From Trebonia kvetii (GTDB lineage Bacteria; Actinomycetota; Actinomycetes; Streptosporangiales; Streptosporangiaceae): a stretch of DNA of 64,000 nucleotides. Shown piece by piece: positions 25,175 through 33,923 of the stretch. The position numbers were made by a program, and so were the translations under genes. The stretch lies in assembly GCF_007827045.1 (NCBI RefSeq), contig NZ_RPFW01000005.1:19835-83834 (forward strand), in the 5' to 3' direction. How positions within the stretch are numbered: the stretch's first letter is position 1; each line of letters begins with the position of its first letter. Below the pieces are notes generated by a model, which did no database searches, was not told the origin of the DNA, and saw only the letters and a list, made by a program, of their open reading frames with translations.

Positions 25175-25947
25175 ACGCTGAGCAACCCGTGCCCATGGTG
25201 CGCACGGAGCTGGCAGGAAACGGCATCGCCGAGATCATCATGAACAATCCGCCGGTCAACGCGCTGCCGGTGGCGGGGTGGTTCGATGTTGCCAGGCGGG
25301 TCGACGAGGCCGGAGCCAGCCCCGACGTGCGCGCGGTCATTCTGCGCGCCGAAGGGCGCGGCTACAACGCCGGCGTGGACATCAAGGAAATTCAGCGCAC
25401 CGAGGGCTTCGCCGCCCTTCTCGGGGTCAACCGGGGCTGTTACGAGGCGTTCAAGGCGATCTATGAGTGCTCCGTCCCGGTGATCGCGGCTGTGCACGGG
25501 TTTTGCCTCGGGGGCGGCATTGGGCTCGTCGGCAACAGCGATGTGATCATCGCGTCCGAGGACGCCACATTCGGACTGCCCGAGGTCGACAGGGGCGCTC
25601 TTGGCGCGGCCACCCACCTGTCACGGCTCGTCCCGCAGCACAAGATGCGCGCCATGGTTTACACCTCGGCCACGGCGACCGCTGCCGAACTGCACCATTT
25701 CGGATCGGTCCATGCGGTTGTGCCACGTGACAAGCTCCGCGAGACGGCTCTTGAGTTCGCCGAGCAGATCGCTGCGAAGGACCCGCTTGTGATCCGGCGT
25801 GCCAAGGAGTCGCTGAACGGGATCGACCTGTGGGACGTCAACCGCAGCTACCGCTACGAGCAGGGCTTTACCTTCGAGCTCAACCTGGCCGGCGCCGGCG
25901 ACCGGGCCAGGGACGCGTTCGTCGCCGACGGCAAGCACGGTTCCTGA
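25171..25947 (+). CDS. echA20: Enoyl-CoA hydratase-family ring D hydrolase EchA20
   Basis: A 258-residue crotonase-fold enzyme. The match to recalled EchA20 is strong: NNPPVNALPVAGWFDVA, AVILRAEGRGYNAGVDIKE (oxyanion-hole strand), GFCLGGGIGLVGNSDVI and DATFGLPEVDRGALGAATHL. EchA20 hydrolyses ring D of the steroid remnant. Its ATG overlaps the stop of the 26-codon ORF. The order ipdABCF-echA20 puts both ring hydrolases in one transcript. Confidence 0.88.
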   Translation: MNAEQPVPMVRTELAGNGIAEIIMNNPPVNALPVAGWFDVARRVDEAGASPDVRAVILRAEGRGYNAGVDIKEIQRTEGFAALLGVNRGCYEAFKAIYECSVPVIAAVHGFCLGGGIGLVGNSDVIIASEDATFGLPEVDRGALGAATHLSRLVPQHKMRAMVYTSATATAAELHHFGSVHAVVPRDKLRETALEFAEQIAAKDPLVIRRAKESLNGIDLWDVNRSYRYEQGFTFELNLAGAGDRARDAFVADGKHGS

Positions 25948-25958
25948 GGAGCAGCACG

Positions 25959-26828
25959 ATGACCAGCACAGCGAATAGCCAGCAGGGCGACATCGCGGCA
26001 GCCGAGAACCCGGTAGTGCTCTACCGCAAGGACGGGGCCGTCGCAGTGGTCACGCTGAACCGGCCCGAGTACCGCAACGCCCAGAACTCGAAGATGACCT
26101 ATGCGCTTGACGCCGCCTTCTACCGGGCTGCGGACGACGACGAGGTCAGGGTGATCGTGCTGGCCGGAGCGGGAAAGCACTTCTCGGCCGGCCATGACAT
26201 CGGGACGCCCGGCCGGGACATGCACGAGTCGTTCGACCGCCATGCCGGCCTGTGGTGGGATCACGTCGGCAAAGAGGGGGCGGAGAGCCGCTACGCGCGC
26301 GAGTCCGAGGTCTACCTTGGCATGTGCCGGCGGTGGCGGGAACTCCCTAAGCCGACCATCGCGATGGTGCAGGGCGCCTGCATCGCCGGCGCGCTCATGC
26401 TGGCCTGGTGCTGCGACCTCATCGTCGCTGCCGATGACGCTTTCTTCGCCGACCCGGTGGTCAAAATGGGGATCCCTGGCGTCGAGTACTTCGCGCACCC
26501 GTTCGTGATGGGCCCGCGCTTCGCCAAGGAGTTTCTCTTCACCGGTGACCGTGTTTACGCCGACCGCGCCCTTCAGCTGGGCATGGTGAACAGGGTGGTG
26601 CCCAGGGCAGAACTGGAGACAGAGACGATGGCGCTGGCCGCGCGGATCGCCCAGATGCCCCGCCTCGGGCTGGCCCTGACCAAGAAGGCGGTGAACCAGG
26701 TGGAGGACATCATGGGTCTGCAGACCGGGATGGACTCGGTTTTCGGTCTGCACCACGTCGCCCACGCGCACAACGCGGAAGTAGGCGGCGACCCGCTGGG
26801 CGGTCAGACCATCAAGACGATGAAGTAG
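25959..26828 (+). CDS. Enoyl-CoA hydratase/isomerase family protein
   Basis: A 289-residue crotonase-fold protein distinct from EchA20: VTLNRPEYRNAQNSKM start block, VIVLAGAGKHFSAGHDIGTP oxyanion loop, and MVQGACIAGALMLAWCCDLI. The insert around residues 85-120 (DRHAGLWWDHVGKEG...) is longer than in ordinary hydratases and resembles actinobacterial EchA proteins of lipid catabolism. It has no counterpart among the standard HIP enzymes I know. It lies 11 bp after echA20 with a GAGGAG site. Confidence 0.8.
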   Translation: MTSTANSQQGDIAAAENPVVLYRKDGAVAVVTLNRPEYRNAQNSKMTYALDAAFYRAADDDEVRVIVLAGAGKHFSAGHDIGTPGRDMHESFDRHAGLWWDHVGKEGAESRYARESEVYLGMCRRWRELPKPTIAMVQGACIAGALMLAWCCDLIVAADDAFFADPVVKMGIPGVEYFAHPFVMGPRFAKEFLFTGDRVYADRALQLGMVNRVVPRAELETETMALAARIAQMPRLGLALTKKAVNQVEDIMGLQTGMDSVFGLHHVAHAHNAEVGGDPLGGQTIKTMK

Positions 26829-26849
26829 GCAAGCTTTGCGCACCGCCGG

Positions 26850-26890
26850 GGAGGCCGCCGCGGGCATCTTCCGCCGCGGCGCCCCTCCCT
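26850..26890 (+). terminator. GC-rich hairpin after the ipd operon
   Basis: GGGAGG (26850-26855) and GCCGCGG (26858-26864) pair with CCGCGGC (26875-26881) and CCTCCC (26885-26890) in one interrupted stem. No T-run follows. Likely end of the 21562-26828 transcript. Confidence 0.45.
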
Positions 26891-26921
26891 CGCTGGTCCA
26901 GTACCCGACGGGGGCGATCCC

Positions 26922-26931
26922 GGAGCGCTTG
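26922..26931. promoter_or_regulatory. Degenerate KstR2-like half site
   Basis: GGAGCGCTTG keeps one arm of the operator (two mismatches), 11 bp before the ATG at 26943. It may be a worn operator for the following gene or chance. Confidence 0.3.
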
Positions 26932-26942
26932 ATTGGAGACGC

Positions 26943-27923
26943 ATGCGAGAAGGGGCGGTCGCGCGGCTCGGGCTCACCATTCCGCTGAAGAGCGGAATTG
27001 ACCCGGCCGATGAGCTGGCGGTCTTGTCCGCGAAGGGCTATACGGACTTCTGGACCGCCGAGACGTCCCGGTTCGACGCGTTCACCCCGCTCGCCGCCGC
27101 AGCAAGCGCCGTTCCGTCAGCCTGGCTTGGGACGGCCGTCGCCTCGGCGTTCGCCCGCGGCCCGGCAATGCTCGCGATGAGCGCCGCCGCTTTGTCATGC
27201 CTTGCCCCCGGCCGCTTCCTGCTCGGCATCGGCGCCTCCTCGCCCGTGCTGGCTAGGGACTGGAACGCCGCGACGTACGAGCGGCCGGTTGAACGCGTAC
27301 GCGATACCGCGCGGTTCCTGCGCGCCGCGCTCGCGGGTGACCTGGTGGACGAGGAATACGACACCTTCGCCGTGCGACGGTTCCGGCTTGAGCAGCCCCC
27401 AGAACGGGTACCGCCACTGCTGATCGCGGCGCTGCGCCCCGGCATGCTCAGGGTCGCGGCGGCCGAGGGAGACGGCGTGGTCCTGAACTGGCTCGGCGCC
27501 TCCGACGTGCATACGGTGAAGCAGGTCGTCGGGGACCGCCCGCTTGTCGCGGCACGCGTGTTCGTCTGCTGCTCCGAGGACTCCCAGGTGGTCAGGGCAG
27601 CGGCGCGGCGGCTGATAGCCGGATACCTGACCGTCCCCGGCTATGCCGCCTTCCAGCGCTGGCTTGGCCGCGAGGCGGCGCTGTCGCCCATGTGGCAGTT
27701 GTGGGACGCGGGTGACAGGAAAGGCGCCGCCGCCGCCGTGCCCGACGAGGTGGTCGATGACCTGATCGTGCACGGTACACCCGCGCAGTGCGCCGCCGCG
27801 CTGCACGCCTACCGGCGGGCCGGCGTGGACATCCCCATCGTCAAGTTCCTGCCGCTCGATCCCGCCGCCGACCCCGACCATGCGTCGGCGGTGGCGGGTA
27901 GCTACGCCGAGGGAAGCCGGTGA
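26943..27923 (+). CDS. Luciferase-like (probably F420-dependent) oxidoreductase 3
   Basis: A 326-residue luciferase-superfamily protein: LGLTIPLKSG start, TDFWTAETSRFDAFTPLAAA, LAPGRFLLGIGASSP (about 90-104) and the C-terminal IVKFLPLDP strand. It belongs to a different subfamily from the enzymes at 8301, 12058 and 50642. ATG 26943 follows TTGGAG. Four base pairs overlap the broken phosphotransferase gene after it. Substrate unknown; an actinomycete F420 enzyme is the best guess. Confidence 0.75.
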   Translation: MREGAVARLGLTIPLKSGIDPADELAVLSAKGYTDFWTAETSRFDAFTPLAAAASAVPSAWLGTAVASAFARGPAMLAMSAAALSCLAPGRFLLGIGASSPVLARDWNAATYERPVERVRDTARFLRAALAGDLVDEEYDTFAVRRFRLEQPPERVPPLLIAALRPGMLRVAAAEGDGVVLNWLGASDVHTVKQVVGDRPLVAARVFVCCSEDSQVVRAAARRLIAGYLTVPGYAAFQRWLGREAALSPMWQLWDAGDRKGAAAAVPDEVVDDLIVHGTPAQCAAALHAYRRAGVDIPIVKFLPLDPAADPDHASAVAGSYAEGSR

Positions 27924-28837
27924 GCGACGGCGTGACCTGCACCCCGGGTGGCTCGACGACCAGGCAGGCGAGCGGCTCACCAAGTGGCTAGCGGCCGGGT
28001 GCCCGGCATCCGCCCGCCCTTCACCTCCACTGTTCTCGCGGGCGGGAACTCGAACATCACCGTGCTGCTGGCGGACTCCGCCAGCCAGCGGACGCGGGCG
28101 TCATCGGCACGCCGTTCTTCGTCATGCGGTACCTCGACGGCATGCACTGCCATGGCGCACAGGACGCGAGCTCACTTCACCCGGCGGCGCGCCGGGCCGC
28201 CGGCCAGAACCTGGCGCGGACCCTCGCCAGGCTGCATAGCCTCGATCCCGACACGATCGGCCTTGGCGACCTCGGGCCCAGGGAAGACTACGTGGCACGT
28301 CAGCTCCGCCGGTGGCGACGCCAGGTTGACGCCGACCGACGCCGGCCCACGCCGGACATCGATGAGGCGCACGCAATCTTGTCCGCGCACGTGCCACCGC
28401 AGCGGCGCGCGTCCGTTGTGCACGGAGACTTCCGGCTCGACAACTGCGTCCTCGACCTGGATGGCGGCGTAATTGGCTTGGTGGACTGGGAAATCTGCGC
28501 GCTCGGCGACCCCCTTGCCGACCTGGGCGTGCTGCTCGCGTACTGGGCGGAACCAGGCGACGAGGTCACCGCGCTCAACGACCCGCTGACCCTTGTTCCT
28601 GGCTTCCCCAGCCGGGCCGAGATGGCCGCCGCCTACCTGACAGCCTCCGGACTGCCCGCGGACACCGACTTCGCCTTCTTCGTCGCCTTCGCATGGTGGA
28701 AGCTTGCCTGCATCATCGAGGGCGTCTGGGCGCGCGCGTCCCGCAAGCGCCAGCGGCTCGCCCGTCCCCTGGACAGCTACGCTCGCCAGGCGGCGTCGGT
28801 GGCGTCGCACGCGCGCCCCCTGGCGGCTTGCCTGTAA
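27920..28837 (+). pseudogene. Phosphotransferase (APH family) pseudogene
   Basis: Three frames are needed. An N-terminal block (DDQAGERLTKWLA) near 27960 is followed in a second frame by PPFTSTVLAGGNSNITVLLAD (split by a frameshift at about 27990). The main body then runs from about 28090 in the third frame (TPFFVMRYLDG through VHGDFRLDNCVLD, VIGLVDWEICALGDPLADL). The catalytic HGDxxxxN and DWE motifs are present, but about 60 residues between the Gly-rich loop and the hinge are missing. Such kinases accompany acyl-CoA dehydrogenases (ACAD11-like) in catabolic loci, and one follows at 30353. Confidence 0.75.
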
Positions 28838-29710
28838 GGCCAGTTCGGTCATCCGCTTGTCGAGTTCCGCCACCGTCCAGCGGGCGGCGCCGTTGTCGAT
28901 GACCCGGCCATAGTGCCAGGGCACGAACTCGCGGACCTCGGCACCTTTCGCGAAGAAAGTCCGCCCGGAGAACTGGTTCGAGGCAGAGAGCAGCCAGATG
29001 GCGAGCGGGGCGACGTTGGAGGGATGGTAGACATCGAACGACCCGTCCACCGGCGCGGCGACCATGTCCTTCACCCCAGGCGCCTCCTCGGTCATCCGGG
29101 TCCGGGCGGCCGGCACCAGGGTGTTCACGCGGATGCCGTACCGCTTCACCTCGCCGGCAAGGATGCTCGAAAGCGCGGCGATAGCCGCCTTGGCCGCACC
29201 GTAGTTCGACTGCCCCGCCGCGCCAAGCAGCCCCGACGTCGATGAGACCGTCACGATGGACGGCTGATCGGCGGCGCCTGCCTTGCTGCGGTCCCGCCAG
29301 TGCCGGACGAACACGCTCAGCGGGCTGAAGGTTGACCGCAGTTGACCGGCGATCACGTCATCCCACTCGTCGTCGGACATGTTGGCGAACATGCGGTCAC
29401 GCAGCACGCCCGCGTTCGTGACAAGCCCGTGGACGGATCCGTAGGTGCCGAGGGCCTGCTCAAGCAGCGCCCCAGCCCCCGCGCGGTCCCGCACGTCGGC
29501 CGCCGAGGCTGTCGCACTGCCGCCAGCAGCGACGATCTCCGCGGTCACGATCTCGGCACAGGCCGGGTCGAAGCCGCTGCCGTCCGCGGCACAGCCGTTG
29601 TCGTTGACGACCACCGAGGCCCCCTCGGCCGCCGCGAGGAGCGCGTACTCCCGGCCGAGACCGCGGCCAGCTCCCGTAATGACGACCACGCGCCCGTCAA
29701 GCGCACCCAT
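28172..29710 (-). CDS. SDR (HSD17B4-like) with C-terminal run-on
   Basis: The true enzyme is residues 1 to about 300: TGAGRGLG loop, VVNDNGC, TNAGVLRD, TVSSTSG, catalytic YGAAK, then NTLVPAARTRMTEE and EFVPWHYG. This is the peroxisomal multifunctional enzyme type-2-like SDR group. The end is abnormal: past about 28840, exactly where the converging phosphotransferase ends, the frame stays open for another 220 codons antisense to that gene before stopping at 28172. The native stop seems lost by deletion. ATG 29710 is chosen over an upstream start at 29761, which lies in the operator. Confidence 0.65.
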   Translation of the reverse strand: MGALDGRVVVITGAGRGLGREYALLAAAEGASVVVNDNGCAADGSGFDPACAEIVTAEIVAAGGSATASAADVRDRAGAGALLEQALGTYGSVHGLVTNAGVLRDRMFANMSDDEWDDVIAGQLRSTFSPLSVFVRHWRDRSKAGAADQPSIVTVSSTSGLLGAAGQSNYGAAKAAIAALSSILAGEVKRYGIRVNTLVPAARTRMTEEAPGVKDMVAAPVDGSFDVYHPSNVAPLAIWLLSASNQFSGRTFFAKGAEVREFVPWHYGRVIDNGAARWTVAELDKRMTELALQASRQGARVRRHRRRLASVAVQGTGEPLALAGRARPDALDDAGKLPPCEGDEEGEVGVRGQSGGCQVGGGHLGPAGEARNKGQRVVERGDLVAWFRPVREQHAQVGKGVAERADFPVHQANYAAIQVEDAVVEPEVSVHNGRAPLRWHVRGQDCVRLIDVRRGPASVGVNLASPPAELTCHVVFPGPEVAKADRVGIEAMQPGEGPRQVLAGGPARRRVK

Positions 29711-29758
29711 CGGACCCACCACCTTCTGCTTAGCTGATTTCCGGGTCACATTACCTAT

Positions 29759-29768
29759 CAAGCGCTTG
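29759..29768. promoter_or_regulatory. KstR2-like operator, SDR promoter
   Basis: Exact core CAAGCGCTTG, 48 bp upstream of the SDR start at 29710; on the minus strand a TAATGT hexamer starts 5 nt downstream and could be the -10 box. Confidence 0.7.
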
Positions 29769-30198
29769 TTAGATCAATGCCTCGATGGCTGCCAGACCGC
29801 GCCCGCAGGCTTCAACCACGCCTTCGGCCTCGATCCGCGGGCCAAGCAGTTCCAGTTCGATCGGCCCTGAGTAACCCGCTTCCCGCAGCCACCTGAGCTG
29901 CCGGGCGATCGGGATAACGCCCGATGCCGGCGGCTGCGTCCGCGCACGCACGCAGACGGCTCTGGCTGGCGGCCCAGGTGGAGGGAGCCTGCAGGTCGAA
30001 CGCGGCCGGCGCGGCGATGTCGACGACCCGGACGTTCGCCTCGCGGGCGGCCTCGATGCTCCGCGCGATACCACCAAGCTCAAGCTGGCCCAGGGTTACT
30101 CCGGCACGGCACAGCCCGGCGGCTGCGAGAAGCCGGAAGATCTCCACGGCGGACCGGTTGCCGAAACCCACCGTGTGCACGGACAGGCGTGGGTGCAT
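29769..30198 (-). pseudogene. Sugar-phosphate isomerase/epimerase-like TIM barrel, broken
   Basis: ATG 30198 starts MHPRLSVHTVGFGNRSAVEI and continues ELGGIARSIEAAREANVRVV to about 29930. The end of the barrel (IPIARQLRWLREAGYSGPIE, LELLGPRIEAEGVVE) is in another frame, ending at 29769. Some 120 central residues with most metal ligands are missing. The family (xylose isomerase-like barrel) acts on sugars or as 2-keto-myo-inositol dehydratase-like enzymes. It retains its own operator at 30219. Confidence 0.65.
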
Positions 30199-30218
30199 CG
30201 CATTGCACCTCCCCTTAT

Positions 30219-30228
30219 CAAGCGCTTG
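30219..30228. promoter_or_regulatory. KstR2-like operator between isomerase remnant and acyl-CoA dehydrogenase
   Basis: Exact core CAAGCGCTTG in the divergent gap, 21 bp before the isomerase start and 125 bp before the dehydrogenase. A TATAGT hexamer lies 3 nt to the right and could be a rightward -10 box. Confidence 0.7.
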
Positions 30229-30352
30229 CTTATAGTTGAAAGTGTGGCTCAATGACGCCGTGACGTCGAGTCCGGCCATTCGCGCCGCCGCGTCCGTCGC
30301 GAGAACTCGGTGCGCAGGTCCCGAGCCAGGAGAACCAACCTGAGAAGGAGTC

Positions 30353-31562
30353 ATGGACCTTTCGCTGTCGGCGGCGGCGCGGGATTTGCGCGAGCGGCTC
30401 CTGCAATTCATGGAAGAGCACGTGTATCCCGCTGAGGCGGAATACACGGCTTACCGGCAAGCGGCAGGTCCGGGCGACCACAGCGTTCCGCCCGTACTGG
30501 AGAGGCTGACGCGGACCGCGCGCTCACTGGGGCTGTGGAACCTGTTCCTGCCGGCGGTCTCGGGACTTACCAACGTCGAGTACGCGCAGCTGGCCGAGCT
30601 AACCGGGCGCTCGCCGTACCTGGCACCGCAGGCGATGAACTGCGCCGCGCCGGACACGGGAAACATGGAGCTCCTGCATCTGTTCGGCACCGAGGAGCAG
30701 CGGAGGCTCTGGCTCGACCCGCTCCTCGACGGCCGTATCCGCTCGGGCTTCTCCATGACCGAGCCCGATGTCGCCTCCTCAGACGCGCGCAACATCAAGA
30801 CGTCGATCGTGCGTGATGTCGACGCCTACGTCATCAACGGCAGGAAATGGTGGACCACGGGCGCCGCAGACCCCCGGTGCGAGCTGCTCATCGTCATGGG
30901 CAAGACCAACCCGGACGCGCCCGCGCACCGCCAGCAGTCGATGATCCTCGTCCCGGTGGGCACCGCGGGGGTGGAAATCGTCCGGGCGCTTCCCGTCTTC
31001 GGGTTCCACGACCAGAACGGGCACTGCGAGATCACTTACGCCAACGTCTGCGTGCCTGCGGCGAACCTGCTTGGCGGCGAGGGCGATGGGTTCGCCATCG
31101 CGCAGGCCCGACTCGGCCCGGGGCGCGTCCACCACGCGATGCGCTGCGTCGGGATGGCCGAGCGGGCCCTTGGAGATGATGACCAGGCGGTCGCTCGGCA
31201 GGCATGCCTTCGGCGGGCCCTTGTCGGATCAGGGCGTGGTCAGGCAACAGATCGCCGAGTCGCGGATGGAGGTCGATCAGGCCCGGCTGCTCGTGCTGCG
31301 GACGGCCTGGCTGATCGACACCTGCGGCGTCAAGGGGGCTCAGCCTGAGGTCGCCGCCATCAAGGTAGTGGCGCCGAGGGTTGCCAGTTCGGTCCTCGAC
31401 CGGGCGATTCAGGTACACGGCGGTCTCGGCGTCACCGACGACCTGCTGCTCGCCCGCATGTGGGCGTCCGCGCGGACGCTGCGGATAGCGGAGGGTCCCG
31501 ACGAGGTGCACGTCCGCACCGTCGCGCGGCACGAACTGGACAAATACCGCTCTCGACGGTGA
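30353..31562 (+). pseudogene. Acyl-CoA dehydrogenase (ACAD11-like), one-base frameshift
   Basis: The first 270 codons encode an ACAD11/FadE36-type dehydrogenase: FSMTEPDVASSDA substrate/FAD block, YVINGRKWWTTGA and GFHDQNGHCEI. At about 31170 one extra T (GCCCTTGGAG for GCCCTGGAG) shifts the frame. The rest, EMMTRRSLGRHAFGG, then QVHGGLGVTDD, and IAEGPDEVHVRTVARHEL, is fully preserved downstream to 31562. Only this base prevents a 402-residue enzyme, so the break is very recent or a sequencing error. The adjacent phosphotransferase remnant is its usual partner. Confidence 0.8.
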
Positions 31563-31638
31563 GTGACCAGACATGAGCAATATGCGACGAGTCTGTAACG
31601 GCGATGCCACAGGTATGTCATTTCTGTGTTTCGCCACC

Positions 31639-31668
31639 TTGACCTTTGGCTACTCGCGTCACTAGTCT
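31639..31668 (+). promoter_or_regulatory. Promoter of the ABC importer operon
   Basis: TTGACC (31639-31644) and TAGTCT (31663-31668) are separated by 18 bp, a good sigma-70-type pair for an actinomycete. The operator core begins 12 bp after the -10, over the start of transcription. Confidence 0.5.
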
Positions 31669-31680
31669 TGCTGAATCAAG

Positions 31681-31690
31681 CAAGCGCTTG
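31681..31690. promoter_or_regulatory. KstR2-like operator, ABC importer operon
   Basis: Exact core CAAGCGCTTG just downstream of the putative -10 and 20 bp before the ATG at 31711. It places the transporter in the same regulon as the ipd genes. Confidence 0.75.
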
Positions 31691-31710
31691 ATACACCATA
31701 GGAGTGAGAC

Positions 31711-32952
31711 ATGAGACGTCGACTGGTCGCCACCACGGTGGCGCTCGCCGCTTCGGTCGGTGTCGCGGCATGCAGCAGTAGCTCGAGCACAGGCACCCCG
31801 ACGGCCTCGACAAGCGCCGCGGCGACCGGCAAAGGCTCGGCCACGCCGTACCGGGTCCTTATCACTGGCGGCCTCAGCGCCGCGGGCGTGCTCGCAGACA
31901 ACGCCTCCACCTCAGTCCTTGCCGCGAAGGCGGGCGCGGATGCGGTCAACGCCGAGGGAGGCATAGACGGCCACCAGGTCGTCGTCACCGTGGACGACGA
32001 CGGGGGAAACCCGGCCACGGCAGTCACGGACCTGCTCAACGCCGTTCACTCGGGGAAGAAGCCCGACCTCTACCTCGATTCCGGTCCCTCGACCGTCGCC
32101 GCGGCTGTGCTGCCGATCCTGAAGGCGAACGGCATCCTTTCCTTCAATATCGGGCCCACGACGACCTCGTCCAACCCGGCTGACTTCCCGCTGAACTTCG
32201 ACCTCTCGCCCGGCCCGTCCGATTACGTCAAGGGCTTCATCCCCACGATGAAGGCGGCCGGGTACAAGAAGGTCGGCATCATCCACGGCAGCGACGCGTA
32301 CGGCACCGCCTTCGGAGGCGAGCTGGAAACCGCGTTCATCGCGGCGGGCTTCACTGTCACCACCAGCCAGCAGTACGACGAGAACGCGCTGAGCATGACA
32401 CCGGAGCTGCAGGCCATCCAGGCGACCAAGCCCGACGTACTGGTCATGGACGCCTACGGCCCACCCGTCGGCTACCTGCTCAAGAGCCTGCAGCAGCTGG
32501 GCTGGAACATCCCGGTCCTCGCGGACAACTCGGTGTCGGCGACCGGTCTCATCTCTACCCCGGCACCCAGTGGCTACGAGGGGACGGCACTCGTCAAGAA
32601 CCTGAAGATGCAGGTTTTCAAGAGCACCGTCTACACGGCCTCCGCCGCACTGGTGAACACCGCAGTGAAGACGATGACAGAACTCGGCCCCATCAAGTCG
32701 ACCCTTATCCTCGCCTACAACTACGACGCCTTCCCGCTGGTGGCGGCGGCGGCCAAGGCCGCAAACTCGGTCGATTCGACAGCGATCGCCAAGGAGCTGG
32801 TGAACCCGTCCGTGCTCGACAGCGCGCAGACCGCCATCGTGACCCACTACGGGTTCACGGCAGCCGAGCACTCACCGCAGCAGCAGTCCGGCGAGTTCGT
32901 CTTCATCCCGCCGTCGCTCGTCGTCAACGGGCAGTTCGGGCACAGCGGATGA
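31711..32952 (+). CDS. ABC importer substrate-binding lipoprotein (LivK type)
   Basis: A 413-residue periplasmic-binding protein type I. The signal peptide ends in a lipobox with C21 (GVAAC), so it is a membrane-anchored lipoprotein outside the cell. After a Ser/Thr/Gly linker the domain begins with VLITGGLSAAGVLADN; GPSTVAAAVLP, VGIIHGSDAYGTAF and VMDAYGPPVGYLLKSL are usual for the Liv family. In this superfamily the ligand may be amino acids, amides or aromatic/alicyclic acids. Its KstR2-like operator suggests a steroid- or terpenoid-derived acid. A strong hairpin follows, then both permease genes. Confidence 0.85.
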   Translation: MRRRLVATTVALAASVGVAACSSSSSTGTPTASTSAAATGKGSATPYRVLITGGLSAAGVLADNASTSVLAAKAGADAVNAEGGIDGHQVVVTVDDDGGNPATAVTDLLNAVHSGKKPDLYLDSGPSTVAAAVLPILKANGILSFNIGPTTTSSNPADFPLNFDLSPGPSDYVKGFIPTMKAAGYKKVGIIHGSDAYGTAFGGELETAFIAAGFTVTTSQQYDENALSMTPELQAIQATKPDVLVMDAYGPPVGYLLKSLQQLGWNIPVLADNSVSATGLISTPAPSGYEGTALVKNLKMQVFKSTVYTASAALVNTAVKTMTELGPIKSTLILAYNYDAFPLVAAAAKAANSVDSTAIAKELVNPSVLDSAQTAIVTHYGFTAAEHSPQQQSGEFVFIPPSLVVNGQFGHSG

Positions 32953-32959
32953 TGCGCTG

Positions 32960-32992
32960 CCGGGCCGTGCCGGGTCTCCCGGCACGGCCCGG
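32960..32992 (+). terminator. Hairpin between binding-protein and permease genes
   Basis: A perfect 15-bp stem, CCGGGCCGTGCCGGG and CCCGGCACGGCCCGG, with a 3-nt loop lies 7 bp after the binding-protein stop. Hairpins here in ABC operons often let most transcripts end after the abundant binding protein and protect its mRNA, leaving less message for the permeases. Confidence 0.65.
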
Positions 32993-33061
32993 ACCCGTGG
33001 TCAGGCGGCGGACTGCACCTACTGGTACCGCAAGCGGAACGCTCCTTCGGAGGGCCGACCG

Positions 33062-33922
33062 ATGATGACGCTGATCTGGTCGGGGCTGGCCTCGGGTGCC
33101 GTCTACGCCCTAGTCGCCATCGGCTACAACATCGTTTTCGTCTCGTCGCAGACTTTCAACTTCGCGCAGGCCCAACTGGTCATGGTGGGCGCGTTCGTCG
33201 CCTACAACGCATCGGTTACCTGGCACCTGCCGCTCTGGGCCGTCGCCCTGATCGCGACGGCGGCGGTGCTCGCGCTCGCCACGGTGGAGGAGCGGGTCGC
33301 CGTCCGGCCGGTATCCGAGCCGGACGCGCTCCTGGTGACCACGCTCGGCGTCGCCACGTTGCTCAGCGGGGGAACCCAGCTCATCTGGGGCAGCCAGCCG
33401 CTCAGCGTCCCGTTTCCGGGATCGTCCAACGTGATCTCCGTCTTCGGCGGGCGGATATACCCCTACGAGGTCGGCCTCGTGGCCGCTCCTGTCGTGCTGG
33501 TCCTCATTTACCTGTACCTCAGCCGCCGGCTGACCGTGGGACTCGCGCTGCTCGGCATGGCCGAGGACCGCGAGGCGGCGATCCTGCGCGGCGTGAACGT
33601 CCGCTTGCTCGCGCTGGGCACCTTCGCCCTGGCCGGCGCCGTGGCCGGGCTGGTGAGCCTGCTAGTGGGCCCCTACACGTTCGCGGTCGCGACGCTCGGC
33701 TCCGAGCTGGCGCTCAAGGGGTTCGTCGTCCTCGCGATCGGCGGTTTCGGCTCCATGGGGGGCTCGCTGGTGGGCGCGGTGATCGTCGGCCTTGTGGAAG
33801 CGGTCGCGTCCCGCTACCTGGGGACCCAGTACAGCGACCTGTGCGTATTCGCCGTGCTGCTGATAGTCCTGTTCGCCCGTCCGGCTGGCCTGTTCGTGCG
33901 TACCCGAGAACGGGTGGTGTGA
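33062..33922 (+). CDS. ABC importer permease (LivH type)
   Basis: A 286-residue membrane protein with about eight hydrophobic segments. LASGAVYALVAIGYNIVF is the usual LivH start, FNFAQAQLVMVGAF the usual GQ-like segment, and GMAEDREAAILRGVNVRLLA the cytoplasmic EAA-type loop contacting the ATPase. IGGFGSMGGSLVGAVIVGLV is strongly conserved in the family. It forms the channel with the LivM half of the next gene. Confidence 0.85.
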   Translation: MMTLIWSGLASGAVYALVAIGYNIVFVSSQTFNFAQAQLVMVGAFVAYNASVTWHLPLWAVALIATAAVLALATVEERVAVRPVSEPDALLVTTLGVATLLSGGTQLIWGSQPLSVPFPGSSNVISVFGGRIYPYEVGLVAAPVVLVLIYLYLSRRLTVGLALLGMAEDREAAILRGVNVRLLALGTFALAGAVAGLVSLLVGPYTFAVATLGSELALKGFVVLAIGGFGSMGGSLVGAVIVGLVEAVASRYLGTQYSDLCVFAVLLIVLFARPAGLFVRTRERVV

Positions 33923-33923
33923 C

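Noticed and set aside
24289..25617. 442-codon minus-strand frame across ipdF and echA20
   Set aside because: Antisense of two genes whose protein matches are strong; no domain in the minus frame.
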